Below are positions 1-8,426 of a DNA stretch of 64,000 bases, piece after piece. The notes under the pieces are model-generated. The model was given only the letters and a program-made list of their open reading frames with translations, searched no databases and was not told where the DNA came from. The stretch covers positions 4,462,001 through 4,526,000 of the forward strand of contig NZ_CP071632.1 in assembly GCF_017357385.1 (NCBI RefSeq), in the 5' to 3' direction. The stretch is from Rhizobium sp. NZLR1 (GTDB lineage Bacteria; Pseudomonadota; Alphaproteobacteria; Rhizobiales; Rhizobiaceae). The stretch's first letter is position 1. Every line of letters begins with the position of its first letter. The position numbers and the translations under genes were made by a program.

Positions 1-477
1 GCCTGAGCCGATCAGCCCGCCAAGGCTCCAGAAAGCGTGGCAGGACGACATGATGGAGCGGCGCATGGATTTCTCCACCGACACCGCATTGGCGTTCATC
101 GCCACATCCATGGCACCGATGAAGCCGCCGAACAGGAAGAGCGAAATTGCCGCGGTGACGACATTTGGCGCCAGCGTCAATGCCAGCAGCAATGGCAGCA
201 CGCAGACAGCCAGGACCTGAACGACGACACGCGAGCCGTGTTTGGCAATCTGCGCCCCGGCGATCGGCATCATCACCAGCGAGCCGACGCCGAAGACCAG
301 GATCATCAGCCCAAGTTCGAACTTGGAGAGCGCCAGGCGCTCGGCAAAATCCGGGATCTTCGGCGCCCAGCAGCCGACGACGAAGCCGTTCATCAGAAAA
401 AGCAGGGAAACCGCCGCCCTGCTTTTGGTAACGAAGCCGCTCCGCGCTCCCGGCGACGCATTCACATGACTATCCAT
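1..477 (-). CDS. MFS transporter, N-terminal part (cut by window edge)
   Basis: This is the first 159 codons of an inner-membrane major facilitator superfamily permease; the rest lies beyond base 1. The translation starts MDSHVNASPGARSG, then has hydrophobic segments at roughly residues 22-40, 58-76, 83-105 and 108-125, with charged loops of the kind seen between MFS helices. The motif FGGFIGAMDVAMNANAV resembles the YbjJ-like branch of sugar/drug-type MFS proteins. The ATG at 477 was chosen because AGGAAG sits 8-10 bases upstream. A deoR-type regulator lies 64 bases upstream on the same strand, so the two are probably co-transcribed and the regulator may control this transporter. The substrate cannot be read from sequence. 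Confidence 0.8.
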   Translation of the reverse strand, partial: MDSHVNASPGARSGFVTKSRAAVSLLFLMNGFVVGCWAPKIPDFAERLALSKFELGLMILVFGVGSLVMMPIAGAQIAKHGSRVVVQVLAVCVLPLLLALTLAPNVVTAAISLFLFGGFIGAMDVAMNANAVSVEKSMRRSIMSSCHAFWSLGGLIGSG

Positions 478-541
478 TTCTCGGTCTTCCTCATTGCCGG
501 GCTTATACGCGCCCGGTTTCCCTAAACTCTATGACAACCGC

Positions 542-1318
542 CTAGTTCGTTTTCTCGGCGATAACAGTTCTGCATCCGCGCTCGCGATAACCGGCGAGTA
601 TGGCCGGATCGGCATCGTGCTCGACGACCAGGCAGTCACAATGAGCAACCGGCAGGATGCTGTGCGGGGCAGCCGTGCCGAACTTCTCCGAAGTTGCCGC
701 CACCAGCACTTTTCTGCTTCTCGACGCCGCATACCGCTTGAACTCGGCATCTTCGAAACCGAACACCGTGATGCCGGCCTCAAGATCGACGCCGCAGGCA
801 CCAAGAATACAGAGATCGGGCGCAAGCTGTTCCATATCCCGCAAGGCTTTGGCGCCGAGCGAACCGCCCGTCTGCCGGTCCACCATTCCGCCGATAAGGA
901 TGACGTTGACGGCAGGCTTATCGATCAGCTCGGCGGCAATCGCCGGCGCATTCGTCGCAGCCGTCAGCGCCAGTTCGGCCGGCAATGCGTTGGCAATCGC
1001 CAGATTGGTGCTGCCGGCATCGAAAAACACAGTCGAACCGGCGGCAATCTGCTGTGCCGCAGCGCGCGCCAATGCCTGTTTCCGGTCAGCCGCAAAACCC
1101 ATCCGCTGCGTCAGGTTCCCGTGCGCCGGCGAGACCGGCAGTGCGCCGCCATAGACCCGCTCGCAGAGCCCTGCAGCGGCCATCTCCCGCAGATCGCGGC
1201 GCACCGTATCCTCGGAGACGCCGAATTCGAGGGCAAGTTCCGTCGCCAGGACGCGGCCGTTGATCCGCAGCCTGTCGGAAATCACGCCTTGGCGCTCGCG
1301 CAATAGGAAATCCTGCAT
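542..1318 (-). CDS. DeoR/GlpR-family transcriptional regulator
   Basis: This is a 258-residue sugar-phosphate-type repressor. Residues about 6-60 form the DeoR winged helix (RQGVISDRL, then FGVSEDTVRRDLREM, the recognition helix). Residues about 75-235 match the DeoR C-terminal sensor, including the FFDAGSTN segment that binds phosphorylated sugars in this family. The length is normal for the family. It precedes an MFS transporter on the same strand and is a likely local regulator of it. Direct repeats of TGCATAAACAC 36-78 bases upstream of its start are candidate autoregulatory operators. The ligand is unknown. Confidence 0.88.
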   Translation of the reverse strand: MQDFLLRERQGVISDRLRINGRVLATELALEFGVSEDTVRRDLREMAAAGLCERVYGGALPVSPAHGNLTQRMGFAADRKQALARAAAQQIAAGSTVFFDAGSTNLAIANALPAELALTAATNAPAIAAELIDKPAVNVILIGGMVDRQTGGSLGAKALRDMEQLAPDLCILGACGVDLEAGITVFGFEDAEFKRYAASRSRKVLVAATSEKFGTAAPHSILPVAHCDCLVVEHDADPAILAGYRERGCRTVIAEKTN

Positions 1319-1619
1319 GTTTTTACCGGGTCGAAATCATTGGAACCAGAAACGTGCATAAACACTTATGATCATGCGCACAACATGCATAAACACACGT
1401 TTCCTGACGGTCTGAAACAAAGCTCTACGACCAGAGTGGAATCCGGACAGCCTGGTTGGCGGATGGAGCCGGTTTCTACAGGATTCACGGTTTAACCGGC
1501 CGCTTGAGAAAAATATTTGCAGTTGCTGCTTTTATTCGCAGTTTTTTACGCTTCCGACGCCCTAATTTTCTGCGAACTATCGCTCATCCGATGACAACCT
1601 CCCAAGGATGGATAAAACA
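1319..1619. other. Intergenic region between deoR-type gene and ABC operon
   Basis: About 300 bases with divergent promoters expected. Apart from the TGCATAAACAC repeats there is an AT-rich stretch at about 1508-1570 that could hold the promoter of the amino-acid transporter. No RNA gene or small ORF with a convincing ribosome binding site was seen. Confidence 0.5.
1355..1396. promoter_or_regulatory. Candidate DeoR operator: two direct repeats
   Basis: TGCATAAACAC occurs at 1355-1365 and again at 1386-1396, 31 bases start to start, which is about three helical turns. It lies between the deoR-type gene and the amino-acid transporter. AT-rich direct repeats next to a DeoR gene are typical operators. 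The assignment to this regulator is inference. Confidence 0.45.
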
Positions 1620-2393
1620 ATGAACTGGTTGAAAACCGTCGCCGCCGCTGCCCTCATTCATGCTGCTGCCCTCCTGCCTGCCCATGCCGGCGAGAACCTC
1701 GCCGCCATCAAATCGGCCGGCGTCTTCAAGATCGGCACCGAAGGCACTTACGCGCCCTTCACCTTTCATGACGAAAGCGGCAAGCTCGTCGGCTTCGACG
1801 TCGAGATCGGCGAAGCGATCGCTGCCAAACTCGGCGTCAAGGCCGAGTTCGTCGAGGGCAAGTGGGATGGCCTGATCGCCGGCCTCGACGCCAAGCGCTA
1901 CGACACCGTCATCAACCAGGTCGGCATCACCGAAGCCCGCAAACAGAAATATGATTTCTCCGAACCCTATATCGCTTCCAAGGCCGTGCTGATCATCCGC
2001 GACGGCGACGACAGCATCAAGACCTTCACCGATCTGAAGGGCAAGAAATCCGCCCAATCGCTGACCAGCAATTTCGGCAAGATCGCAACCGAAGCCGGTG
2101 CCGAACTCGTCGGCACCGACGGTTTCGATCAATCGATCCAGCTCGTGCTGACCAAGCGCGCCGACGCCACGATCAACGACAGCCTCTCCTTCCTTGATTT
2201 CAAGAAGCACAAGCCGGACGCGCCGGTGAAGATCGCCGCAGAGCAGGAAAATGCCGATTATTCCGGCATCATCATCCGCAAGAACGAGCCGGAGCTTCTT
2301 GCCGAAATCAACAAGGCGCTTGCCGACATCAAGGCCGACGGCACTTACAAGAAAATCGCCGACAAGTATTTCGGCCAGGACGTTTCGAAGTAA
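1620..2393 (+). CDS. Polar amino-acid (cystine-type) ABC transporter, substrate-binding protein
   Basis: Periplasmic solute receptor of SBP family 3. A signal peptide ends near ALLPAHA/GEN. The mature part begins with FKIGTEGTYAPFTF and contains KWDGLIAGLDAKRYD followed by VINQVGI, which closely resembles E. coli FliY/TcyJ, the cystine receptor. The conserved ligand-site residues of this family (aromatic after the first strand, a central Arg-containing loop) are in place. The ATG at 1620 is preferred over the in-frame ATG at 1608 because AAGGATGG lies about 6-9 bases before it and it gives a cleaner signal peptide. It is the first gene of a three-gene operon with permease and ATPase. Cystine as the substrate is inferred from similarity; other polar amino acids remain possible. 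Confidence 0.88.
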   Translation: MNWLKTVAAAALIHAAALLPAHAGENLAAIKSAGVFKIGTEGTYAPFTFHDESGKLVGFDVEIGEAIAAKLGVKAEFVEGKWDGLIAGLDAKRYDTVINQVGITEARKQKYDFSEPYIASKAVLIIRDGDDSIKTFTDLKGKKSAQSLTSNFGKIATEAGAELVGTDGFDQSIQLVLTKRADATINDSLSFLDFKKHKPDAPVKIAAEQENADYSGIIIRKNEPELLAEINKALADIKADGTYKKIADKYFGQDVSK

Positions 2394-2410
2394 GTCCCAC
2401 TCAAGAATGG

Positions 2411-2446
2411 CCCCTCCCCCCTTGTGGGGAGGGGTTGGGGAGGGGT
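2411..2446. repeat. GC-rich palindromic intergenic repeat (rhizobial type)
   Basis: CCCCTCCCC at 2411-2419 and GGGGAGGGG at 2426-2434 form a 9-bp hairpin, followed by a second GGGGAGGGG. This block is a common interspersed sequence in Rhizobiales genomes. Here it separates the receptor gene from the permease gene, where a hairpin could raise receptor expression relative to the membrane components. Confidence 0.6.
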
Positions 2447-2487
2447 ATTCGAGATATCACCACCCAACTGACGAGAGGGAACGCCCC

Positions 2488-3168
2488 TTGCCGCACTGGC
2501 TCCAACTCATGGCGGATTCGCTGCCCTCGCTCCTCTGGGCGGGGCTGATCTTCACCATTCCGCTGACGCTGCTGTCCTTCGTCTTCGGCCTGGCCCTCGG
2601 GCTCGCCACCGCAATCGCCCGACTCTTCGGGCCGGCGCCGCTTTCCGCCATCGCTCGTTTCTATGTATGGGTCATCCGCGGCACGCCGCTGCTCGTTCAG
2701 CTCTTCGTCATCTTCTACGGCTTGCCGAGCCTCGGCATCCTGCTTGACGCCTTTCCAGCCGCCCTGATCGGCTTCACGCTGAATATCGGCGCCTATAGTT
2801 CCGAGATCATCCGCGCCGTCATTTCCTCGGTGCCGAAGGGCCAGTGGGAAGCCGCCTATTCGATCGGCATGAGCTGGCGCCAGGCGATGAGCCGCACCAT
2901 CCTGCCGCAGGCCGCCCGCGTCGCCGTGCCGCCTCTGTCGAACACCTTCATTTCGCTGGTCAAGGACACCTCGCTTGCCGCCGCAATCACCGTGCCGGAG
3001 CTCTTCCAGGCGGCGCAGCGCATCGTCGCCACCACCTATGAGCCGCTGATCCTCTATATCGAGGCGGCGCTGATCTATCTTGCCCTAAGCTCCGTCCTCT
3101 CGCAGCTGCAGGTGCGGCTGGAACGCCGCTTCGCGCGTTATGGCGGCATGCTGGAGGCAAATGCATGA
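2488..3168 (+). CDS. Polar amino-acid ABC transporter, permease
   Basis: Inner-membrane subunit of the HisM/GlnP type, about 226 residues, with about five hydrophobic segments. It carries the family's conserved cytoplasmic loop: EAAYSIGMSWRQAMSRTILPQA, the 'EAA' motif that docks on the ATPase. A TTG start at 2488 is proposed because GAGAGGGA lies 8 bases upstream; the in-frame ATG at 2509 is the alternative. The frame remains open further upstream through the palindromic repeat, but that stretch is not protein-like. It overlaps the next gene by ATGA (3165-3168), so the two are translationally coupled. Its position between receptor and ATPase supports a complete importer. Confidence 0.87.
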   Translation: MPHWLQLMADSLPSLLWAGLIFTIPLTLLSFVFGLALGLATAIARLFGPAPLSAIARFYVWVIRGTPLLVQLFVIFYGLPSLGILLDAFPAALIGFTLNIGAYSSEIIRAVISSVPKGQWEAAYSIGMSWRQAMSRTILPQAARVAVPPLSNTFISLVKDTSLAAAITVPELFQAAQRIVATTYEPLILYIEAALIYLALSSVLSQLQVRLERRFARYGGMLEANA

Positions 3169-3926
3169 TCGAGCTTTCCAACATCGAAAAGCGCTTCGGC
3201 GACGCCGTCATCCTCAAGGATATCAGCATCCGCATTCCCGAAGGCAGCGTCACCGCCCTGGTCGGGCCTTCGGGCGGCGGCAAGAGCACGCTGCTGCGCT
3301 GCATCAACCTGCTCGAAATTCCGACCGCCGGTTCCATCCGCCTCGGAGAGGAAACGCTGGCCTTTGCGCCGGGCAAACGAACGAGCTGGCAGGCGATCCA
3401 GAAGATCCGCCGCCAGACCGGCATGGTCTTCCAGAACTTCCAGCTCTTCCCGCATCAGACCGCGATTGAGAATGTTATGGAGGGCCTGGTGACAGTCCTG
3501 AAATGGCCGAGGGAAAGGGCGCGCGAGCGGGCGATGGAGTTGCTGACCAAGGTCGGCATGACCCACAAGGCCGATGCATGGCCTTCGACGCTCTCGGGCG
3601 GTCAGCAGCAGCGTGTGGCGATCGCTCGCGCCTTGGCGCCGTCGCCGCGCGTGCTTCTCTGTGACGAACCGACCTCGGCGCTCGATCCGGAACTCTCGGC
3701 AGAAGTGGTCGATGTGCTGGGTCAGCTTGCCCGCGAAGGCACGACCATGGTGATGGCGACTCATGATCTCAGGCTTGCCTCGAAGATCGCCAATGACGTC
3801 GTCTTTCTGGAAGCCGGAAGCGTGGTGGAAACGGGTAGCGCCAGGGCGATCTTCACTGCGCCGGAGCGCGAACGCACCAAGCGCTTCATCTCGACGATCA
3901 ACGCGGCGCATACCTACGACATTTGA
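3165..3926 (+). CDS. Polar amino-acid ABC transporter, ATP-binding protein
   Basis: ATPase of 253 residues energising the importer encoded upstream. Walker A GPSGGGKST is at about residues 35-43, the Q-loop is in VFQNFQLFPHQT, the signature LSGGQQQRV is near 143, Walker B LLCDEPTSALDP is near 162, and the H-loop is THDLR. The FQNFQLFPH block is typical of the GlnQ/TcyN group of polar amino-acid ATPases. The start overlaps the permease stop by four bases. The gene ends just before a perfect 15-bp stem-loop. Confidence 0.92.
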   Translation: MIELSNIEKRFGDAVILKDISIRIPEGSVTALVGPSGGGKSTLLRCINLLEIPTAGSIRLGEETLAFAPGKRTSWQAIQKIRRQTGMVFQNFQLFPHQTAIENVMEGLVTVLKWPRERARERAMELLTKVGMTHKADAWPSTLSGGQQQRVAIARALAPSPRVLLCDEPTSALDPELSAEVVDVLGQLAREGTTMVMATHDLRLASKIANDVVFLEAGSVVETGSARAIFTAPERERTKRFISTINAAHTYDI

Positions 3927-3960
3927 AGCAATGCCGGGATGCGGCCATCCCGGCATTGCT
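3927..3960. terminator. Perfect 15-bp stem-loop between convergent genes
   Basis: The arms at 3927-3941 and 3946-3960 are fully complementary with a CGGC loop. It begins right after the ATPase stop and lies before the end of the convergent FMN reductase gene. It lacks a clear T-run on either side, so it is best read as a bidirectional transcript end or 3' stabilising hairpin. Confidence 0.6.
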
Positions 3961-3970
3961 GGAACTCCAA

Positions 3971-4543
3971 TCAGGAGGCCGTGACGACGGCGCGCGCAGC
4001 CTTCAGCGCATTGCCCCACCATGTGATCTGATCGAGCAGGTTCTTGGCAGCCTCGTTGAGATGGGCGTAATCGCCAAGGCTCTTGCCTTCCTTGAGAACG
4101 GCAAGATATTCGCTGAATGCGATGTGGACACCGGTCTTGACGGAAGCAGCGCCCATTTCCACGAAGATCAAACGCAGTTGCTCGACCGCACGTGCGCCGC
4201 CGACGCCGCCGTAACCGACAAAACCGACCGGCTTCTGGATGAATTCGCCGAGATCGATCGCGTTTTTCAGAACGGCCGTCGGAGCATGATTGTACTCGGC
4301 GGCGGTGAAGATGAAGCCGTCGAATTCGCGCAGCTTCTTCTTCCAGCGCTCGGCGGAGTCGCTTTCCGCTGTGGTGGCGCGCGCTTCGCCGAAGAAATGC
4401 ATGGGATAGTCGATAAGATCGAGAACTTCGACTTCCAGATCGGAGCGCTGGCCGACCAGCTCGGCAATCCACTTGGCCGGATGTTCGGCGAAACGGCCAA
4501 TACGCGTGCTGCCGACAATGACGGCAATCTTCAACTTGCTCAT
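3971..4543 (-). CDS. NADPH-dependent FMN reductase family protein
   Basis: A 190-residue flavodoxin-like enzyme that reduces FMN or quinone-type substrates with NAD(P)H. It starts MSKLKIAVIVGSTRIGRFA, where GSTR is the flavin-phosphate loop. It then shows FTAAEYNHAPTAVLKNAIDL (the family's PEYN-like motif, here AEYN) and GFVGYGGVGGARAVEQLR. These match the NADPH_dep_FMN_red family. The ATG at 4543 begins the conserved N terminus and has AGGAAA upstream; longer versions of the frame run into non-conserved sequence. It is a single gene downstream of pyc on the same strand. The physiological substrate is unknown. Confidence 0.88.
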   Translation of the reverse strand: MSKLKIAVIVGSTRIGRFAEHPAKWIAELVGQRSDLEVEVLDLIDYPMHFFGEARATTAESDSAERWKKKLREFDGFIFTAAEYNHAPTAVLKNAIDLGEFIQKPVGFVGYGGVGGARAVEQLRLIFVEMGAASVKTGVHIAFSEYLAVLKEGKSLGDYAHLNEAAKNLLDQITWWGNALKAARAVVTAS

Positions 4544-4601
4544 GGAGATGATTTCCTGATGGGTCTTGGGGGCGGATGGTGGGAGCGCAAGTCTATGAGA
4601 A

Positions 4602-4631
4602 AGTCTCCTCGCCGGGCAAGGCAAGGAGACT
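4602..4631 (-). terminator. Possible terminator downstream of pyc
   Basis: AGTCTCCT at 4602-4609 pairs with AGGAGACT at 4624-4631. Read on the minus strand the stem is followed by TTCTC. It lies about 115 bases after the pyc stop. The loop is long, so confidence is low. Confidence 0.35.
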
Positions 4632-4745
4632 GCCAACTCGTCGAAAAATCTGCTTTTCACCGCCCGATCATACACAATCGGGTGATTGGCCGCAGTCGTT
4701 GGACAGCAGAACGAAGCCTCTCGGCGACGATCGCCCGCCCGTTGC

Positions 4746-7700
4746 TCAAGCGCCATAGACGACGAGCAGGTCCTTGGCGTCGATCTGATCGCCGGCCCGC
4801 ACCAGCACCTCCGAGATCGTCCCGTCCTTTTCCGCATGCAGCGCCGTTTCCATCTTCATCGCCTCGATGGAGACGAGCACGTCGCCGGCACTGACCGCCT
4901 GACCTGGAGAGACGAAGACACGGCTGATGACGCCCGGCATGGGCGCACCGACATGGACGGCATTGCCCGGTTCCGCCTTGCGGCGGACGGCTGCACCTGT
5001 TGCCCCATGGGCCCGGTCCGGCACCTTGATGCGGCGCGGCTGGCCGTTGAGTTCGAAGAAGATGGTCACCATGCCCTGGCTGTCAGTCGCGCTCATCGCC
5101 TGGTTGACGATGACCAGCGTCTTGCCGCGTTCGATATCGGCAAACAGTTCCTCGCCATCTCCAAGCCCGTAGAAATAGGCCGGCGTCGGCAGCACCGAAA
5201 CCGGGCCGTAGGTATCGGAGGCAAGCGCGAAGTCGGTGAACACTTTCGGGTACATCAGGTAGGAGGCGAATTCGAAATCGCTGACCTCACGTTCCAGCTT
5301 CGTCTCGATGACCTTGCGCTCAGCATCGAGGTCGGCCTCCTTGAGCAAGGAGCCGGGCCGCACGGTATAGGGCTTGTCGCCCTTCAGGGCCTTCTTCTGC
5401 AGCGTTTTCGGCCAGCCTGAGGGCGGCTGACCGAGATCACCCTTCAGCATCGACACCACCGATTCCGGGAAGGAGACTTCCTTGTCGGCGCTGACGACAT
5501 CGGCAACTGTCAGGTCCTGGGAGACCATCATCAGCGCCATGTCGCCGACCACTTTGGAGGACGGCGTCACCTTGACGATATCGCCGAACATCTGGTTGGC
5601 ATCGGCATAGGCCTGCGCCACCAGATGCCAGCGGGTCTCGAGGCCGAGTGAGCGGGCCTGTTCCTTGAGGTTGGTGAACTGGCCGCCCGGCATTTCATGT
5701 AGATAGACTTCCGAGGCCGGGCCTTTGAGGTCGCTTTCGAAGGCGGCATATTGGTTACGCGCCGCTTCCCAATAGAAGGAGACGCGGCGGATCCACTCCG
5801 GATCGAGGCCCGGATCGCGCTCCGTACCGCGCAGCGCCTCGACGATCGAGCCGAGACAGGGCTGCGAGGTGTTTCCGGATAGCGCATCCATCGCCGCATC
5901 GACCGCATCGACGCCGGCATCGACGGCGGCAAGCACGGTCGCGGCCGCAATACCTGATGTATCATGCGTATGGAAATGGATCGGCAGGCTGGTCGCTTCA
6001 CGCAGCGCCTTGAACAGAACCTTCGCAGCCGCAGGCTTGAGGAGGCCGGCCATATCCTTGAGCGCGATGATATGCGCGCCGGCCTTTTCAAGCTCGACCG
6101 CAAGGTCGGTATAGTATTTCAGATCGTATTTCGGACGGGCCGAGTTCAGGATATCGCCGGTATAGCAGATCGCCGCCTCGCAGAGCTTGTTCTCCTCGGC
6201 AATGGCATCCATCGACACCCGCATGTTCTCGACCCAGTTCAGGCAATCGAAGACGCGGAAGAGATCGATGCCGCCCTTGGCTGCCTGGCGGACGAAGTAT
6301 TTGACGACATTGTCGGGATAGTTGGTGTAGCCGACGCCGTTGGCGCCGCGCAAAAGCATCTGCAACAGAAGGTTCGGCGCGCCCTCGCGGATCAGCGCCA
6401 GGCGTTCCCACGGATCCTCCGTCAGAAAGCGCATCGAGACGTCGAAGGTGGCGCCACCCCAGCATTCGAGCGACAAAAGGCTCGGCAGTGCATGCGCATA
6501 GGTGCCGGCGATGCGGGCGATGTCATAGGTGCGCATGCGGGTGGCGAGCAATGACTGGTGGCCGTCGCGCATCGTCGTGTCGGTCAGAAGCACGCGTTTT
6601 TCATTGCGCATCCATTCGCCGAATTTCTTCGGACCGAGCGTGTCGAGCAGTTGCTTCGTTCCATCCTTGACCGTGTTGCCATTGGCGTAGGGAACCACCG
6701 GCTGGGCAGCGTTATCAAGCGGCCTTGGCCTGTCCTTGGCCTCGGGATGACCGTTGACGGTGACGTCGGCCAGATAGGTCAAGAGCTTCGTCGCGCGGTC
6801 CTGGCGCTTGACCTGCTGGAAGAGTTCCGGCGTCGTGTCGATGAAACGTGTCGTGTAGCTGTTGTCGCGGAACTTCGGATGGCCGATGATCGCTTCGAGG
6901 AAGGTCAGGTTGGTAGCGACGCCGCGAATACGGAACTCGCGCAGCGCCCGGTCCATGCGGCTGATCGCTTCGGACGGATTCGGCGCCCAGGCCGTGACCT
7001 TGACGAGCAGCGGATCATAATAGCGGGTGATGATAGCGCCCGAATAGGAGGTGCCGCCGTCGAGACGGATGCCGAAACCCGACGCCGAGCGATAGGCGGT
7101 GATGCGGCCGTAATCCGGAATGAAATTGTGCTCCGGATCCTCGGTGGTGATGCGGCACTGCAGCGCATGACCGTTCAGGCGGATGTCAGCTTGAGCGGGA
7201 ACGCCCGATTCCGGCGTGCCGATCGCAAAGCCGTCGAGAATGTGGATCTGCGCCTTGACGATGTCGATGCCGGTGACGACTTCGGTCACCGTATGCTCGA
7301 CCTGGATACGCGGATTGACCTCGATGAAGTAGAATTTGCCGGTATCGCTATCCATCAGATATTCGACGGTGCCGGCGCCGACATAATTGGTCGCCGAGGC
7401 GATCTTCAGCGAATAAGCGGCAAGCTCCTGGCGTTGCGCTTCCGAGAGGTAGGGCGCAGGCGCGCGCTCGACGACCTTCTGGTTACGGCGCTGGATCGAG
7501 CAGTCACGTTCAAACAAATGAACGACATTGCCGTGTGTATCGCCGAGAACCTGGCTTTCGACGTGGCGGGCGCGTTCGACGAGCTTTTCCAGATAGACCT
7601 CGTCCTTGCCGAAGGCGGCCATCGCCTCACGTTTGGCCTCGGTCACTTCACGGGCCAGATCCTTCGGATCGCGGATGGCGCGCATGCCGCGACCGCCGCC

Positions 7701-8210
7701 GCCCCAGGAGGCCTTCAGCATGACGGGATAGCCGATCTCCTCGGCCATCTTCGCCACTTCGGCCATATCCTCCGGCAACGGCCCCGTGGCCGGCACCACA
7801 GGCACGCCGACCGAGATCGCCAGGTTGCGCGCTGCGACCTTGTTGCCGAGCTGGCGCATCGTATCGGCCTTCGGGCCGATGAAGATGATGCCGGCCTTGT
7901 TGCAGGCATCGACGAATTCGGGACTTTCCGACAACAGGCCATAACCTGGATGAATGGCATCGGCGCCTGAGAGCTTTGCGACGCGGATCACTTCCTCGAT
8001 CGACAAATAACTTTCGATCGGGCCCATGTCCTTGGCAAGATGCGGGCCGCGGCCGACCTGATAGCTTTCGTCCGCTTTGAAACGGTGCAGCGCCAGCTTG
8101 TCTTCCTCCGCCCAGATCGCCACGGTTTTTATTCCAAGCTCGTTGGCCGCGCGAAACACGCGAATGGCAATTTCGGAGCGATTGGCAACGAGTATCTTGG
8201 AAATGGGCAA
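4746..8210 (-). CDS. pyc: Pyruvate carboxylase
   Basis: A single-chain biotin enzyme of 1154 residues that carboxylates pyruvate to oxaloacetate to refill the TCA cycle. Domain order: biotin carboxylase about 1-455 (ILVANRSEIAIRVFRAA; ATP-grasp loop WGGGGRGMR; EVNPRIQVEHTVTE), carboxyltransferase about 540-810 (LLTDTTMRDGHQSLLATRMR; metal-site HFHTHDTSG), PYC/OADA domain about 830-1030, and a C-terminal biotinyl domain with EAMKMETAL, the biotinylated lysine being about K1119. Full length and all key motifs are intact. In S. meliloti pyc likewise neighbours expR, supporting conserved gene order. Confidence 0.98.
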   Translation of the reverse strand: MPISKILVANRSEIAIRVFRAANELGIKTVAIWAEEDKLALHRFKADESYQVGRGPHLAKDMGPIESYLSIEEVIRVAKLSGADAIHPGYGLLSESPEFVDACNKAGIIFIGPKADTMRQLGNKVAARNLAISVGVPVVPATGPLPEDMAEVAKMAEEIGYPVMLKASWGGGGRGMRAIRDPKDLAREVTEAKREAMAAFGKDEVYLEKLVERARHVESQVLGDTHGNVVHLFERDCSIQRRNQKVVERAPAPYLSEAQRQELAAYSLKIASATNYVGAGTVEYLMDSDTGKFYFIEVNPRIQVEHTVTEVVTGIDIVKAQIHILDGFAIGTPESGVPAQADIRLNGHALQCRITTEDPEHNFIPDYGRITAYRSASGFGIRLDGGTSYSGAIITRYYDPLLVKVTAWAPNPSEAISRMDRALREFRIRGVATNLTFLEAIIGHPKFRDNSYTTRFIDTTPELFQQVKRQDRATKLLTYLADVTVNGHPEAKDRPRPLDNAAQPVVPYANGNTVKDGTKQLLDTLGPKKFGEWMRNEKRVLLTDTTMRDGHQSLLATRMRTYDIARIAGTYAHALPSLLSLECWGGATFDVSMRFLTEDPWERLALIREGAPNLLLQMLLRGANGVGYTNYPDNVVKYFVRQAAKGGIDLFRVFDCLNWVENMRVSMDAIAEENKLCEAAICYTGDILNSARPKYDLKYYTDLAVELEKAGAHIIALKDMAGLLKPAAAKVLFKALREATSLPIHFHTHDTSGIAAATVLAAVDAGVDAVDAAMDALSGNTSQPCLGSIVEALRGTERDPGLDPEWIRRVSFYWEAARNQYAAFESDLKGPASEVYLHEMPGGQFTNLKEQARSLGLETRWHLVAQAYADANQMFGDIVKVTPSSKVVGDMALMMVSQDLTVADVVSADKEVSFPESVVSMLKGDLGQPPSGWPKTLQKKALKGDKPYTVRPGSLLKEADLDAERKVIETKLEREVSDFEFASYLMYPKVFTDFALASDTYGPVSVLPTPAYFYGLGDGEELFADIERGKTLVIVNQAMSATDSQGMVTIFFELNGQPRRIKVPDRAHGATGAAVRRKAEPGNAVHVGAPMPGVISRVFVSPGQAVSAGDVLVSIEAMKMETALHAEKDGTISEVLVRAGDQIDAKDLLVVYGA

Positions 8211-8426
8211 AACGGTCTCCTCAGGCGTTCAGACGCGGGCATGCTGCACCCGCGAAGGAAATTCTTAACTTCTTGTTACAGGAAGTTCAATTTCTCTTGC
8301 GACTGCGAAATGCAATTTCTCGCCATTCTAAATGCTGATGATGTCAGGCCGGATCGGCATAAATCGTATTTCTTATCAAAATCAAAGGCATAGCATGAAA
8401 ACCGCTCATCCTTTCGGCATCATGCT
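8211..8426. other. pyc upstream region with small repeats
   Basis: Contains a dyad AACTTC-N9-GAAGTT at 8267-8287 and a direct repeat CAATTTCTC at 8288-8296 and 8313-8321. These lie 57-111 bases before the pyc start and could be regulator sites. No known family was matched. Confidence 0.3.

Noticed and set aside
2251..2487. Upstream extension of the amino-acid permease frame
   Set aside because: It runs through the end of the receptor gene and the palindromic repeat and is not protein-like. The TTG at 2488 has a ribosome site.
6558..7970. A 470-codon frame antisense to pyc
   Set aside because: It overlies the biotin carboxylase region of pyc, has no ribosome site and no recognisable domain.
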